DNA of 64,000 nucleotides from Streptomyces sp. V2I9. GTDB taxonomy: Bacteria; Actinomycetota; Actinomycetes; Streptomycetales; Streptomycetaceae. Positions 1-10,066 of the stretch are shown in pieces. The stretch covers positions 5,098,626 through 5,162,625 of the forward strand of contig NZ_JAUSZJ010000002.1 in NCBI RefSeq assembly GCF_030817475.1, written 5' to 3'. The notes below the pieces were generated by a model, which worked only from the letters and a program-made list of their open reading frames with translations, had not been told where the DNA came from and ran no database searches. A program made the position numbers and the translations under genes. Numbering within the stretch: position 1 is the first letter of the stretch; the number at the start of each line of letters is the position of its first letter.

Positions 1-133
1 GTGCCGGGACGGAAAGGTCCAGACCCTCGGATTCGGCCCATTCCCAGGCGGCCTCACGCGTGGCGGCCAAGCCGGGGTGACAGCCGGCACTCTCGAACGG
101 CATGTGAAACGCGGGTAACGTGATCTGGCTCAT
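1..133 (-). CDS. Terpene synthase family protein, N-terminal fragment cut by window edge
   Basis: The minus-strand frame opens with ATG at 133, five bases after a good GAGGGG ribosome binding site, and stays open to the left edge. Its first residues (MSQITLPAFHMPF) and the later AAWEWAESEGL resemble the N-terminus of bacterial class I terpene cyclases of the geosmin/2-methylisoborneol/pentalenene synthase type, where a LPxFxMPF stretch precedes the alpha-helical fold. The metal-binding DDxxD and NSE motifs would lie outside the window. Codon ends are GC-rich as expected for a real gene. The family call rests on about 44 residues, so the product is inferred and the substrate is unknown. Confidence 0.6.
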   Translation of the reverse strand, partial: MSQITLPAFHMPFESAGCHPGLAATREAAWEWAESEGLDLSVPA

Positions 134-795
134 TGCTGCCCCTCGTCAAATGAATACGGCGGATGACATCCACGGAGCGTTCCGGGTGTCCGCGCAGGGG
201 ACGGGCCCGCCCGGAACGGTTGGCCGGGAGCCCGGAGGCCGGACGGCGGAGCGGCCGTGCGAGGTGGGAGGGCCATTGCTGTCCTCCTCCTTCCTCCGCC
301 GGAAGCCGGGATCGCCGGGGCAGGTCGGCCGGCCGGTGGGCGAACGCGTCACCATGGGTGATGCTCAGTCAACCCCGAGTGGGGGGCCGGAGGGAAGCAG
401 GTGTGACCGAAAATGTTTGATCGTCAATAATTCTCTGATCGGTACTGAGCCATCTGTGTACTCCTGGGGCGATGCTCCGGCGTGTCGTCCGCCCTCCGAG
501 GGTGATGGCCCCTGAGCATGTTTCCGGCCTCCGAGGGGCGGTGCCCCGGTGGCATCGTGAGGAGCGGCGGCTCCTGACCCGGCGGGGGAGGGCCGTCTCC
601 CGGTGGTGGACGGTCGGCCCCGCACGGGATGTGTGCGGTCCGCACGTCGGCGGGAAGGGCCCCGGCACAAGGACGAAGCCCCGGCACCGCCGCCCCGGCG
701 AGGGGCTGGACGGTACCGGGGCAGAAGGCCTCCGGGGCCGGCCCGTCACCTCGGCGGCAACAGGGGCCTACGTCTCCGGACGGCCTCGGCAGGCC
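134..795. other. Gene-poor region between terpene synthase and katG
   Basis: No convincing gene is seen in these 660 bases; the open frames are shadows with no ribosome binding site or recognisable domain. A locally AT-rich patch at about 405-465 is the best place for a minus-strand promoter for the terpene synthase. The same patch holds a 9-residue minus-strand reading frame (453 down to 424, MAQYRSENY) behind AGGAG, which may be chance. The rest is GC-rich with repeated GCCCCGGC words near 660-720 that could help terminate katG. Confidence 0.5.
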
Positions 796-3051
<2,256 letters not shown>

Positions 3052-3999
3052 GCCTTTCGCGTGGGGCGGGAGCAGGACGGACCGCCGTACGAGCGTGCCC
3101 CGTCCTCACGGCGGGCGCGCCCGGTCGGGATCGTGTGGTCCGACCGGGGGCGGGCCGCTGGAGGGGCGGTTCGCGCCGCCGGCCGACGGAACGGCGGTCG
3201 CGCATGACCACGCAAACACGCCGGATGCCGGTCGACCACCGCAGGCCGCCCGGACTGGCCCGTCCGGGCGGTGCCGCCGCAGGACCGCCGCGGGAAGCAT
3301 GCTGGTCGGCCGCCCCGCCCAGCCCCCGAGGGTTCACCGCGGACCCGCCCCAGCGGGGTGTCGGGCTCCGGGCGGTCCCGTGCCGGACCACGCCTCGCGT
3401 GCCCGGCCCGGAGGGGTACGCGAGGCGAGGTCCGGAGGTCAGGCGGCGAAGGACAGCAGGCTGTGTCGCCCCTGTCTCAGGGGAGCTTCCGCAGCCGCAC
3501 GGCCTTGTCTCGAGCGTCCTGGCGTCGGGGCTGAACGCCAGGGGGGGGCAGAGCTCCGTGTGCCGCACCGTCCACCGCCGACTCCACTCCTCGTGTCCTG
3601 ACCCTCCGTCATGACGGGCGAGGCGCCGGTGGAGCCGCCGCGCATCCGGGTGGTCGGCGTCCTCGCGCCGTGAAGGGCGGGAGTCCTTCCGGAAACGCTG
3701 TCCTCTGGGCAGGTCGATATCTGTGGCCGTGGCATCAGAATTCAACGCGCCGCGCCGGAAGTGTTTTTGCCGCAGCGGGGCGAACGGAATTATTCACCGT
3801 ACGCGGATCATTTCGGCGTGCTACTGTCGATCCCAGTTGCAGTTGTGGTTCCCACACTTCAAGCTTCTGGCGGGACATGGTCCGGCCGGTGGAAGCTTCC
3901 TGATATTTCCGGTTTCCTTCCGGGCGGGGCATCATCACGGCGACGCGGCATCCGTGCATGGCGGATTCCGGCGTACCTGCCCCCCGAAGGAGATATGAC
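3052..3999. other. Long intergenic region between divergent katG and csp
   Basis: No recognisable gene in about 950 bases, and in particular no Fur-family gene next to katG. On the minus strand, roughly 3515-3680, one frame shows strong GC bias at third codon positions (including LHRRLARH and HTELCPPLAFSP) but no start, binding site or known domain; it may be the remnant of a lost gene. From about 3715 to 3995 the DNA is relatively AT-rich and probably holds the csp promoter and a long untranslated leader. It includes AAGCTTC (3861-3867) and the 10-base palindrome GGAAGCTTCC (3891-3900). Confidence 0.5.
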
Positions 4000-4203
4000 A
4001 TGGCGTCAGGCACTGTGAAGTGGTTCAACGCGGCCAAAGGTTTCGGTTTCATCGAGCAGGACGGTGGCGGCGCCGACGTGTTCGCCCACTTCTCGAACAT
4101 AGCCGCCCAGGGCTTCCGCGAGCTGCTCGAAGGCCAGAAGGTCACGTTCGACATCGCTCCGGGCCAGAAGGGCCCGACGGCCGAGAACATCGTTCCCGCC
4201 TGA
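4000..4203 (+). CDS. Cold-shock protein, CspA family
   Basis: A 67-residue single cold-shock domain (OB-fold) protein that binds single-stranded RNA and DNA and acts as an RNA chaperone in the cytoplasm. The family hallmarks are all visible: GTVKWFNAAKGFGFI (RNP1, KGFGFI), DVFAHFSNI (RNP2, VFAHF) and the C-terminal GPTAENI. The ATG at 4000 follows GAAGGAGA with normal spacing; an out-of-frame ATG five bases earlier and an in-frame GTG-type extension are less likely. A strong terminator follows at once, so it is probably monocistronic. It sits just ahead of a DEAD-box RNA helicase, the usual partner in cold adaptation. Several csp paralogs are normal in Streptomyces, so no specific symbol is given. 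Confidence 0.95.
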   Translation: MASGTVKWFNAAKGFGFIEQDGGGADVFAHFSNIAAQGFRELLEGQKVTFDIAPGQKGPTAENIVPA

Positions 4204-4213
4204 CGCGTACTTC

Positions 4214-4255
4214 GGAGCTGGGGCCCGCATCCTTCGGGGTGCGGGCCCCAGCTCC
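4214..4255 (+). terminator. csp terminator, 19-bp stem with UUCG tetraloop
   Basis: Arms 4214-4232 (GGAGCTGGGGCCCGCATCC) and 4237-4255 pair over 19 bases with one G-U, closed by a C(UUCG)G tetraloop, an exceptionally stable loop. There is no long T run, as is usual for Streptomyces terminators. It starts 11 bases after the csp stop codon. Confidence 0.9.
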
Positions 4256-4520
4256 GGGCATTCTTCCGGAGTGATGCCATCAGTGGCAGAACCTCCGCCC
4301 GGTGTCTTTTCGATACCCACTCCTTCCCGGTCCCGCCCGTCGATGGCGCTGGATTTCCCGCCCCTGCGGCGTCACTCATTCCATGGCCTGCATCCCGTTC
4401 CGGGAAAAGTCGCAGTTCCCATGTGATTTCTTATTTCGCTCGGCCCGTTCCTGTGATTCCCCGCGCTGTTTCTCCGCAGCGGGAATTCCTTGATACGTGC
4501 CGCATCAAGGAAGGTTCCGC
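4256..4520 (+). other. Leader and promoter region of the DEAD-box helicase gene
   Basis: About 265 non-coding bases between the csp terminator and the helicase start. The region is less GC-rich than its surroundings, with T-rich stretches around 4420-4470 (for instance TTTCTTATTTC) where the promoter probably lies, although no clear -35/-10 pair can be named. Its 3' end forms the hairpin annotated separately. Confidence 0.5.
4486..4512 (+). promoter_or_regulatory. RNA hairpin covering the helicase ribosome binding site
   Basis: TTCCTTGAT (4486-4494) and ATCAAGGAA (4504-4512) form a perfect 9-bp stem with a 9-base loop. The 3' arm contains most of the Shine-Dalgarno stretch AAGGAAGG (4507-4514) used by the ATG at 4521. 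Folding would hide the binding site, so translation should depend on something that melts or displaces the stem, such as the cold-shock protein or the helicase itself. The pairing is seen directly; the regulatory role is inferred. Confidence 0.55.
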
Positions 4521-6032
4521 ATGAACCCCACACGTACGAGCAACCGCTCTTCCCGCACCGCCGGCCGTACCGCAGAATCCGGCCGGGGCGGCAGCCGCTT
4601 CAGCTCGACCGCCTCCGCCCGTTCCGCCGCTCCGGCCCGCTCCGGCGGTTCGGGCCGCGCGGCTGCCCGTGGGCGGCGGCCCGCCGCCGTCCAGGGCGAG
4701 TTCGCTCTGCCGGTCACGGTCACCCCCGCGCTGCCCGCCGTCGAGACGTTCGCCGGCCTCGACATGCCGGCGCCGCTGCTGGCGGCGCTGACCGCGCAGG
4801 GGGTGAGCGTTCCGTTCCCGATCCAGGGGGCGACGCTGCCCAACACCCTCGCGGGCCGCGACGCCCTGGGACGCGGGCGCACCGGCTCCGGCAAGACCCT
4901 CGCTTTCGGCCTGGCCCTGCTGGCCCGTACCGCCGGCCGGCGTGCGGAGCCCCGCCGGCCGCTGGCCCTGGTCCTCGTGCCGACGCGTGAGCTGGCCCAG
5001 CAGGTGACCGACGCCCTGGCTCCCTACGCCCGTTCGGTGAGGCTGCGCATGGCCACCGTCGTCGGCGGTATGTCGATCGGCAGGCAGGCCGGTGCGCTGC
5101 GTGGCGGTGCCGAGGTCGTCGTGGCGACGCCGGGCCGGCTCAAGGACCTCATCGAACGTGGTGACTGCCGGCTCGACCAGGTCACGATCACCGTTCTGGA
5201 CGAGGCCGACCAGATGGCCGACATGGGCTTCATGCCCCAGGTCACCGAGCTTCTGGACCAGGTGCGGCCCGAGGGCCAGCGCATGCTGTTCTCCGCCACC
5301 CTGGACCGTAACGTCGACCGCCTGGTCCGCCGCTACCTCAGCGACCCGGTCGTCCACTCCGTCGACCCCTCCGCCGGTGCGGTCACGACGATGGAGCACC
5401 ACGTCCTGCACGTCCACGGCACCGACAAGCACCGGACGACGACCGAGATCGCGGCGCGCGACGGCCGGGTGATCATGTTCCTGGACACCAAGCGCGCGGT
5501 GGACAAGCTCACCGACCACCTGCTGGCCAGCGGTGTGAGGGCCGCGGCCCTGCACGGGGGGAAGGCGCAGTCGCAGCGCACCCGGACCCTGTCCCAGTTC
5601 AGGAGCGGACACGTCACCGTGCTCGTGGCCACGAACGTCGCCGCACGCGGTATCCACGTCGACAACCTCGACCTCGTCGTCAACGTGGACCCGCCGACCG
5701 ACCACAAGGATTACCTCCACCGCGGCGGCCGTACCGCGCGGGCAGGGGAGTCCGGCAGCGTCGTCACCCTGGTCACCCCCGGCCAGCGCCGGGACATGAC
5801 CCGCCTCATGACCGCCGCCGGCATCGTGCCCCGGACCACGCGGGTCAGCTCCGGCGACGAGGCGCTCGGCCGCATCACCGGAGCCCGGACCCCTTCCGGT
5901 GTTCCGGTGACGATCACCGCGCCGGTGGTCGAACGGCGCAGGCGCGGTACGTCCGCCCGCGGCCGGCGCAGCCCCGCCTCCGCGGCCCGGCGCGTGACCG
6001 CGCACCAGTCCTCCTTCGACGCGGTCGCCTGA
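4521..6032 (+). CDS. DEAD-box ATP-dependent RNA helicase
   Basis: A 503-residue helicase with an ordinary two-RecA core: motif I GRTGSGKT, Ia PTRELAQQ, Ib TPGRL, motif II DEAD, motif III SAT, and motif VI HRGGRTARAG. The first 60 or so residues are Ser/Arg/Ala-rich and disordered, and the last 40 are Arg-rich (RRRRGTSARGRR), probably an RNA-binding tail. Such enzymes unwind mRNA and rRNA structure, especially at low temperature. The ATG at 4521 follows AAGGAAGG; an upstream GTG at 4497 lies inside the leader hairpin and is unlikely. Adjacency to a cold-shock gene supports a cold-adaptation role. Resembles DeaD/RhlE-type proteins; which paralog is not certain. Confidence 0.95.
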   Translation: MNPTRTSNRSSRTAGRTAESGRGGSRFSSTASARSAAPARSGGSGRAAARGRRPAAVQGEFALPVTVTPALPAVETFAGLDMPAPLLAALTAQGVSVPFPIQGATLPNTLAGRDALGRGRTGSGKTLAFGLALLARTAGRRAEPRRPLALVLVPTRELAQQVTDALAPYARSVRLRMATVVGGMSIGRQAGALRGGAEVVVATPGRLKDLIERGDCRLDQVTITVLDEADQMADMGFMPQVTELLDQVRPEGQRMLFSATLDRNVDRLVRRYLSDPVVHSVDPSAGAVTTMEHHVLHVHGTDKHRTTTEIAARDGRVIMFLDTKRAVDKLTDHLLASGVRAAALHGGKAQSQRTRTLSQFRSGHVTVLVATNVAARGIHVDNLDLVVNVDPPTDHKDYLHRGGRTARAGESGSVVTLVTPGQRRDMTRLMTAAGIVPRTTRVSSGDEALGRITGARTPSGVPVTITAPVVERRRRGTSARGRRSPASAARRVTAHQSSFDAVA

Positions 6033-6269
6033 GAACTCCGCGATCCGGAAACATGCCCGCCGCCGCAGGAGGCACCCTGTGACGCCGATCCGGACGCGAT
6101 CCCGAACGACGCCCGCCACCCCGGCCGAGGTCGGGCACCCGCTGCGCCCTCGATGCCCTGCCCGTGGTCGACGAACAAGGCGGTGCCGTGGGCTTCCTCG
6201 CCCTCGCCCGCCGAGCCGCCCCGCCCCGGCGGAACCACTCCCTCTCCGTTCCTCTCCCTGTGAGGCACC
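6033..6269 (+). other. Spacer with a CBS-like coding scrap
   Basis: No intact gene. One plus-strand frame around 6147-6205 reads ALPVVDEQGGAVGFLALA, which resembles the core of a CBS domain (LPVVDxxGxxVG), but it lacks a start codon, binding site and the rest of the domain. It may be a decayed remnant or chance. Confidence 0.3.
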
Positions 6270-6581
6270 ATGCGCTGTGTCATCGCCCGCTTCCCGTTCG
6301 AGCTGACCAGGAGCGGCGTCCTGGAGACGATGAAGGGCGTCAAACCCGAGCACGCCGCCGGCGGGTCCGTGATCATCGGCCGACGCACCTACCCCGTCAA
6401 ACAGGTCGGACAGGTCATCACACGCCAGGACCGCCGCGACTTCAGCGCGGGAGAAGTCCTGCGGGCCATGGCCCAGCTCGGCTTCACCTGCCGGGACGTG
6501 GCCCCGGCCGCCGCGCCCCCTCGGGTCCTCACCCCGGTGCAGCGGGCTTCCGCGCTGCTCGGCACCCCTGTGGCCGCCTGA
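6270..6581 (+). CDS. Conserved hypothetical protein, 103 aa, next to cold-shock genes
   Basis: A small soluble protein of no family I can name. The first 75 residues are a compact, well-mixed sequence (for example SGVLETMKGVKPEH and GEVLRAMAQLGF); the last 25 are Ala/Pro-rich. The ATG follows GAGG with good spacing, and codon ends are strongly GC-biased, so it is a real gene. It has no signal peptide or membrane segment. Its position behind the RNA helicase suggests a role in the same response, possibly co-transcribed, but 237 bases separate the two. Function unknown. Confidence 0.8.
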   Translation: MRCVIARFPFELTRSGVLETMKGVKPEHAAGGSVIIGRRTYPVKQVGQVITRQDRRDFSAGEVLRAMAQLGFTCRDVAPAAAPPRVLTPVQRASALLGTPVAA

Positions 6582-6629
6582 GCGACGGGCAGGCGTGAGG
6601 CGGCCGCAGTCGGACAGCGCCGACGGGCC

Positions 6630-6659
6630 GGGCCTTCCCGCTGTGCGAGCGGGAGGCCC
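6630..6659. terminator. Bidirectional hairpin between convergent genes
   Basis: GGGCCTTCCCGCT (6630-6642) and AGCGGGAGGCCC (6648-6659) pair with a single bulged base around a 5-base loop. It lies between the ends of the 103-aa protein gene and sdaA, so it can stop transcription from both sides. Confidence 0.75.
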
Positions 6660-6740
6660 CTGCCGTGCCGTACGCGCGGGAGGACCAGGGCGGCGCTGAG
6701 CAGCTGAGTGAGGCAAAAGACCTGATCAGGGCCTAGAACC

Positions 6741-8126
6741 TCAGCACTCGATGATGTTCACCGCGAGCCCGCCCCGCGCCGTCTCCTTGTACTTCACGCT
6801 CATGTCCGCCCCGGTCTCCTTCATGGTCTTGATGACCTTGTCGAGGGAGACCTTGTGGCTGCCGTCGCCGCGCAGCGCCATCCGCGCCGCCGTGACCGCC
6901 TTCACCGCCGCCATGCCGTTGCGCTCGATGCAGGGGATCTGGACGAGGCCGCCGACCGGGTCGCAGGTCAGGCCCAGGTTGTGCTCCATGCCGATCTCGG
7001 CGGCGTTCTCCACCTGCTCGGGGGAGCCGCCGAGGACCTCGGCCAGGGCGCCGGCCGCCATGGAGCAGGCGGAGCCGACCTCGCCCTGGCAGCCGACCTC
7101 AGCGCCGGAGATGGAGGCGTTCTCCTTGAAGAGCATGCCGATCGCGCCCGCCGCGAGGAGGAAGCGCACGACGCTGTCCTCCTTCTCCGCCTCGGTGCAG
7201 CCGCCCGCCGCGAAGTTCATGTAGTAGTGCAGCACGGCCGGGATGATGCCCGCCGCACCGTTGGTGGGGGCGGTGACGACGCGCCCGCCCGCCGCGTTCT
7301 CCTCGTTGACGGCCATCGCGTAGAGGGTGATCCACTCCATCGCGTGGGCCTGCGGGTCGCCCTCGGCACGCAGCTGGCGGGCCGAGTTCGCGGCGCGGCG
7401 GCGGACCTTCAGGCCGCCGGGGAGGATGCCCTCGCGGGACATGCCGCGCGAGACGCACGCCTGCATGACGCGCCAGATGTCCAGCAGCCCGGAGCGGATC
7501 TCCGCCTCGGTGCGCCAGGCCAGCTCGTTCTCCAGCATCATCGAGGAGATGGACAGGCCGGTCTCCCGCGAGAGCCGCAGCAGCTCGTCGCCGGTACGGA
7601 ACGGGTGCTTGAGGACCGTGTCGTCCGGGACGATCGGGTTCTCGCCGGCCACCGCGTCCTCGTCGACGACGAAGCCGCCGCCGACCGAGTAGTACGTCTT
7701 CTCCAGGAGCGGCGCGCCCTCGGCGTCGTGCGCGAGGATCGTCATGCCGTTGGCGTGGTACGGGAGCGCCTTGCGGCGGTGCAGGACCAGGTCGTCGTCG
7801 AAGGCGAACGGGATCTCGTGCATGCCCAGCAGATTGATCCGGCCGGTGGCGCGGATCTCCTCCACCCGGCCGTCGGCGGACTCCACGTCCACGGTCTGGG
7901 GCGATTCGCCCTCCAGCCCGAGCAGGACCGCCTTGGGCGTGCCGTGCCCGTGGCCGGTCGCGCCGAGGGAACCGTACAGCTCGGCCCGTATCGAGGCGGT
8001 GTGCGCGAGCAGCCCCTCGTTCTTCAGGCGGCGCGCGAACATCCTGGCGGCGCGCATCGGCCCCACCGTGTGGGAGCTGGACGGGCCGATGCCGATCGAG
8101 AACAGGTCGAAGACCGAGATGGCCAC
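6741..8126 (-). CDS. sdaA: L-serine ammonia-lyase (serine deaminase)
   Basis: Iron-sulfur-dependent L-serine dehydratase, converting serine to pyruvate and ammonia. The 461-residue chain is the single-polypeptide type: an N-terminal beta domain (SVFDLFSIGIGPSSSHTVGPM) followed by the alpha domain with the cluster-binding cysteines in GCQGEVGSACSM, GLTCDPVGG and QIPCIERN. The GTG at 8126 (VAISVFDLF) follows AAGGAG; a longer frame to 8195 has no binding site and adds a Pro-rich stretch absent from the family. It lies downstream of glyA, gcvH and gcvT on the same strand, with 162 bases after glyA, so it may have its own promoter. It would drain the serine made by GlyA and the glycine cleavage system. 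Confidence 0.96.
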   Translation of the reverse strand: MAISVFDLFSIGIGPSSSHTVGPMRAARMFARRLKNEGLLAHTASIRAELYGSLGATGHGHGTPKAVLLGLEGESPQTVDVESADGRVEEIRATGRINLLGMHEIPFAFDDDLVLHRRKALPYHANGMTILAHDAEGAPLLEKTYYSVGGGFVVDEDAVAGENPIVPDDTVLKHPFRTGDELLRLSRETGLSISSMMLENELAWRTEAEIRSGLLDIWRVMQACVSRGMSREGILPGGLKVRRRAANSARQLRAEGDPQAHAMEWITLYAMAVNEENAAGGRVVTAPTNGAAGIIPAVLHYYMNFAAGGCTEAEKEDSVVRFLLAAGAIGMLFKENASISGAEVGCQGEVGSACSMAAGALAEVLGGSPEQVENAAEIGMEHNLGLTCDPVGGLVQIPCIERNGMAAVKAVTAARMALRGDGSHKVSLDKVIKTMKETGADMSVKYKETARGGLAVNIIEC

Positions 8127-8288
8127 GGGGGAACTCCTTGGGGGGTGGGAAGACGCCGTTGTCTGCCGGGGTGGTGCGGGGACAATCGGGGGCAAGTGGG
8201 GTGACGGAGGACAAGGGTCGGGGCACCGCGCTCACTCGTCCAGTGTGCGCGGTGCCCCGTCGAGATGCGCGGAACCGCAGGCCAGGTG

Positions 8289-9548
8289 CTACTTCAGGCC
8301 GGGGTACAGCGGGAACTTCTCGGCCAGCGCGACCACGCGGGCCTTGAGGTCGTCCGCGTCGTACGACGGCTTGAGGGCGGCGGCGATGATCTCCGCCACC
8401 TCCGTGAACTCCTCGGCGCCGAAGCCGCGGGTGGCCAGCGCCGGGGTGCCGATCCGCAGGCCCGAGGTGATCATCGGGGGACGCGGGTCGTTCGGGATGG
8501 CGTTCCGGTTGACCGTGATGCCCAGCTCGTGGAGCCGGTCCTCGGCCTGCTGGCCGTCCAGCTCGGAGTTGCGCAGGTCGACCAGGACCAGGTGGACGTC
8601 GGTGCCGCCGGAGAGGACGGAGACGCCGACCTCGGTGACGTCCGGCTGGACCAGGCGCTCGGCCAGGATGCGCGCGCCGTCCAGGGTGCGCTGCTGGCGC
8701 TCCTTGAACTCCTCGCCCGCCGCGACCTTGAACGAGACCGCCTTGGCCGCGATCACGTGCTCCAGCGGACCGCCCTGCTGTCCCGGGAAGACCGCGGAGT
8801 TGATCTTCTTGGCCAGCTCCTGGGTGGAGAGGATCACTCCGCCGCGCGGACCGCCGAGGGTCTTGTGCGTGGTGGTGGTGACGACGTGGGCGTGCGGCAC
8901 CGGGTTGGGGTGCAGCCCGGCCGCGACCAGACCCGCGAAGTGCGCCATGTCGACCATCAGGTACGCGCCGACCTCGTCCGCGATGCGGCGGAAGGCGGCG
9001 AAGTCCAGCTGGCGCGGGTAGGCGGACCAGCCGGCCACGATCAGCTTCGGCTGGGACTCCTTGGCGAGGCGCTCGACCTCCTCCATGTCCACGACACCGG
9101 TCTCGTCGACGTGGTAGGGGACCACGTTGTAGAGCTTGCCGGAGAAGTTGATCTTCATGCCGTGGGTCAGGTGACCACCGTGGGCCAGGTTCAGGCCCAT
9201 GATCGTGTCGCCCGGCTTCAGCAGCGCGAACATCGCGGCGGCGTTCGCCTGCGCGCCGGAGTGCGGCTGCACGTTCGCGGCCTCGGCGCCGAACAGCGCC
9301 TTGATCCGGTCGATCGCGATCTGCTCGACGACGTCGACGTGCTCACAACCACCGTAGTAGCGGCGGCCCGGGTAGCCCTCGGCGTACTTGTTGGTGAGGA
9401 CGGAGCCCTGTGCCTCCATGACGGCGACCGGAGCGAAGTTCTCCGAGGCGATCATTTCGAGGGTGGACTGCTGACGGTGGAGCTCGGCGTCGACGGCGGC
9501 GGCGACGTCCGGGTCCAGCTCGTGGAGGGAGGAGTTCAGAAGCGACAT
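8289..9548 (-). CDS. glyA: Serine hydroxymethyltransferase
   Basis: PLP enzyme interconverting serine plus tetrahydrofolate with glycine plus 5,10-methylene-tetrahydrofolate. The 419-residue length is normal. Landmarks are MIASENFAP and YAEGYPGRRYYGG near the N-terminus, the PLP-binding lysine in TTTTHKTLGGPRGG, and SGLRIGTPA near the C-terminus. The ATG at 9548 follows AAGGGA. It starts 18 bases after gcvH and belongs to the gcvT-gcvH-glyA transcription unit, consistent with joint conversion of glycine to serine. Streptomyces often has a second glyA elsewhere. Confidence 0.97.
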   Translation of the reverse strand: MSLLNSSLHELDPDVAAAVDAELHRQQSTLEMIASENFAPVAVMEAQGSVLTNKYAEGYPGRRYYGGCEHVDVVEQIAIDRIKALFGAEAANVQPHSGAQANAAAMFALLKPGDTIMGLNLAHGGHLTHGMKINFSGKLYNVVPYHVDETGVVDMEEVERLAKESQPKLIVAGWSAYPRQLDFAAFRRIADEVGAYLMVDMAHFAGLVAAGLHPNPVPHAHVVTTTTHKTLGGPRGGVILSTQELAKKINSAVFPGQQGGPLEHVIAAKAVSFKVAAGEEFKERQQRTLDGARILAERLVQPDVTEVGVSVLSGGTDVHLVLVDLRNSELDGQQAEDRLHELGITVNRNAIPNDPRPPMITSGLRIGTPALATRGFGAEEFTEVAEIIAAALKPSYDADDLKARVVALAEKFPLYPGLK

Positions 9549-9566
9549 CAGGGGGTCCCTTGGGTC

Positions 9567-9944
9567 TCAGTTGCCGGAGAACGCGGTGTACTCGTCGGCG
9601 GAGAGCAGATCGGCCGGCTCCTCCGCGACGCGCACCTTGAACAGCCAGCCGCCCTCGAAGGGAGCGGAGTTCACCAGCGAGGGGTCGTCCACGACGTCCT
9701 GGTTGGCCGCCGTCACCTCGCCGGTCACCGGCGAGTACAGGTCGCTGACGGACTTGGTCGACTCCAGCTCCCCGCAGGTCTCGCCCGCGGTCACCGTGTC
9801 ACCGACCTCCGGGAGCTGGGCGTAGACGACGTCACCGAGGGCGTTGGCCGCGTACTCCGTGATGCCGATGGTGGCCACGCCGTCCTCGACGGCCGACAGC
9901 CACTCGTGCTCCTTGCTGTACCGCAGCTGCTGGGGGTTGCTCAT
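9567..9944 (-). CDS. gcvH: Glycine cleavage system H protein
   Basis: The 125-residue lipoyl carrier that shuttles the aminomethyl group between the P, T and L proteins. The lipoylated lysine sits in ESTKSVSDLY; the flanking GDVVYAQLPEVG and SPVTGEVTAAN are typical of the barrel-sandwich hybrid fold. The ATG at 9944 is preceded by AGGAG with slightly long spacing. It lies between gcvT and glyA. The P protein (gcvP) is not in this window and must be encoded elsewhere. Confidence 0.97.
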   Translation of the reverse strand: MSNPQQLRYSKEHEWLSAVEDGVATIGITEYAANALGDVVYAQLPEVGDTVTAGETCGELESTKSVSDLYSPVTGEVTAANQDVVDDPSLVNSAPFEGGWLFKVRVAEEPADLLSADEYTAFSGN

Positions 9945-10066
9945 GACCTGAATTCTCCTGTACGCGGGGGAGTGCTGATGAACGGTGGTCTTACGGGGTG
10001 AGACGGAGGTACGTCACTTCCGTGACGGGCTCGGGCGGCCGAGAACGCGCCCGCCCCTCCGGGATA

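Noticed and set aside
424..453. 9-residue minus-strand peptide frame MAQYRSENY behind AGGAG
   Set aside because: Too short to judge; no regulatory codons or downstream terminator linking it to the terpene synthase. Kept only as a note in the intergenic entry.
6147..6205. CBS-domain-like scrap before the 103-aa gene
   Set aside because: Only about 18 residues resemble the domain, with no start codon or binding site; may be chance.
4431..6716. 761-residue minus-strand frame opposite the RNA helicase
   Set aside because: Shadow of the helicase gene created by GC-rich codon ends; composition is not protein-like.
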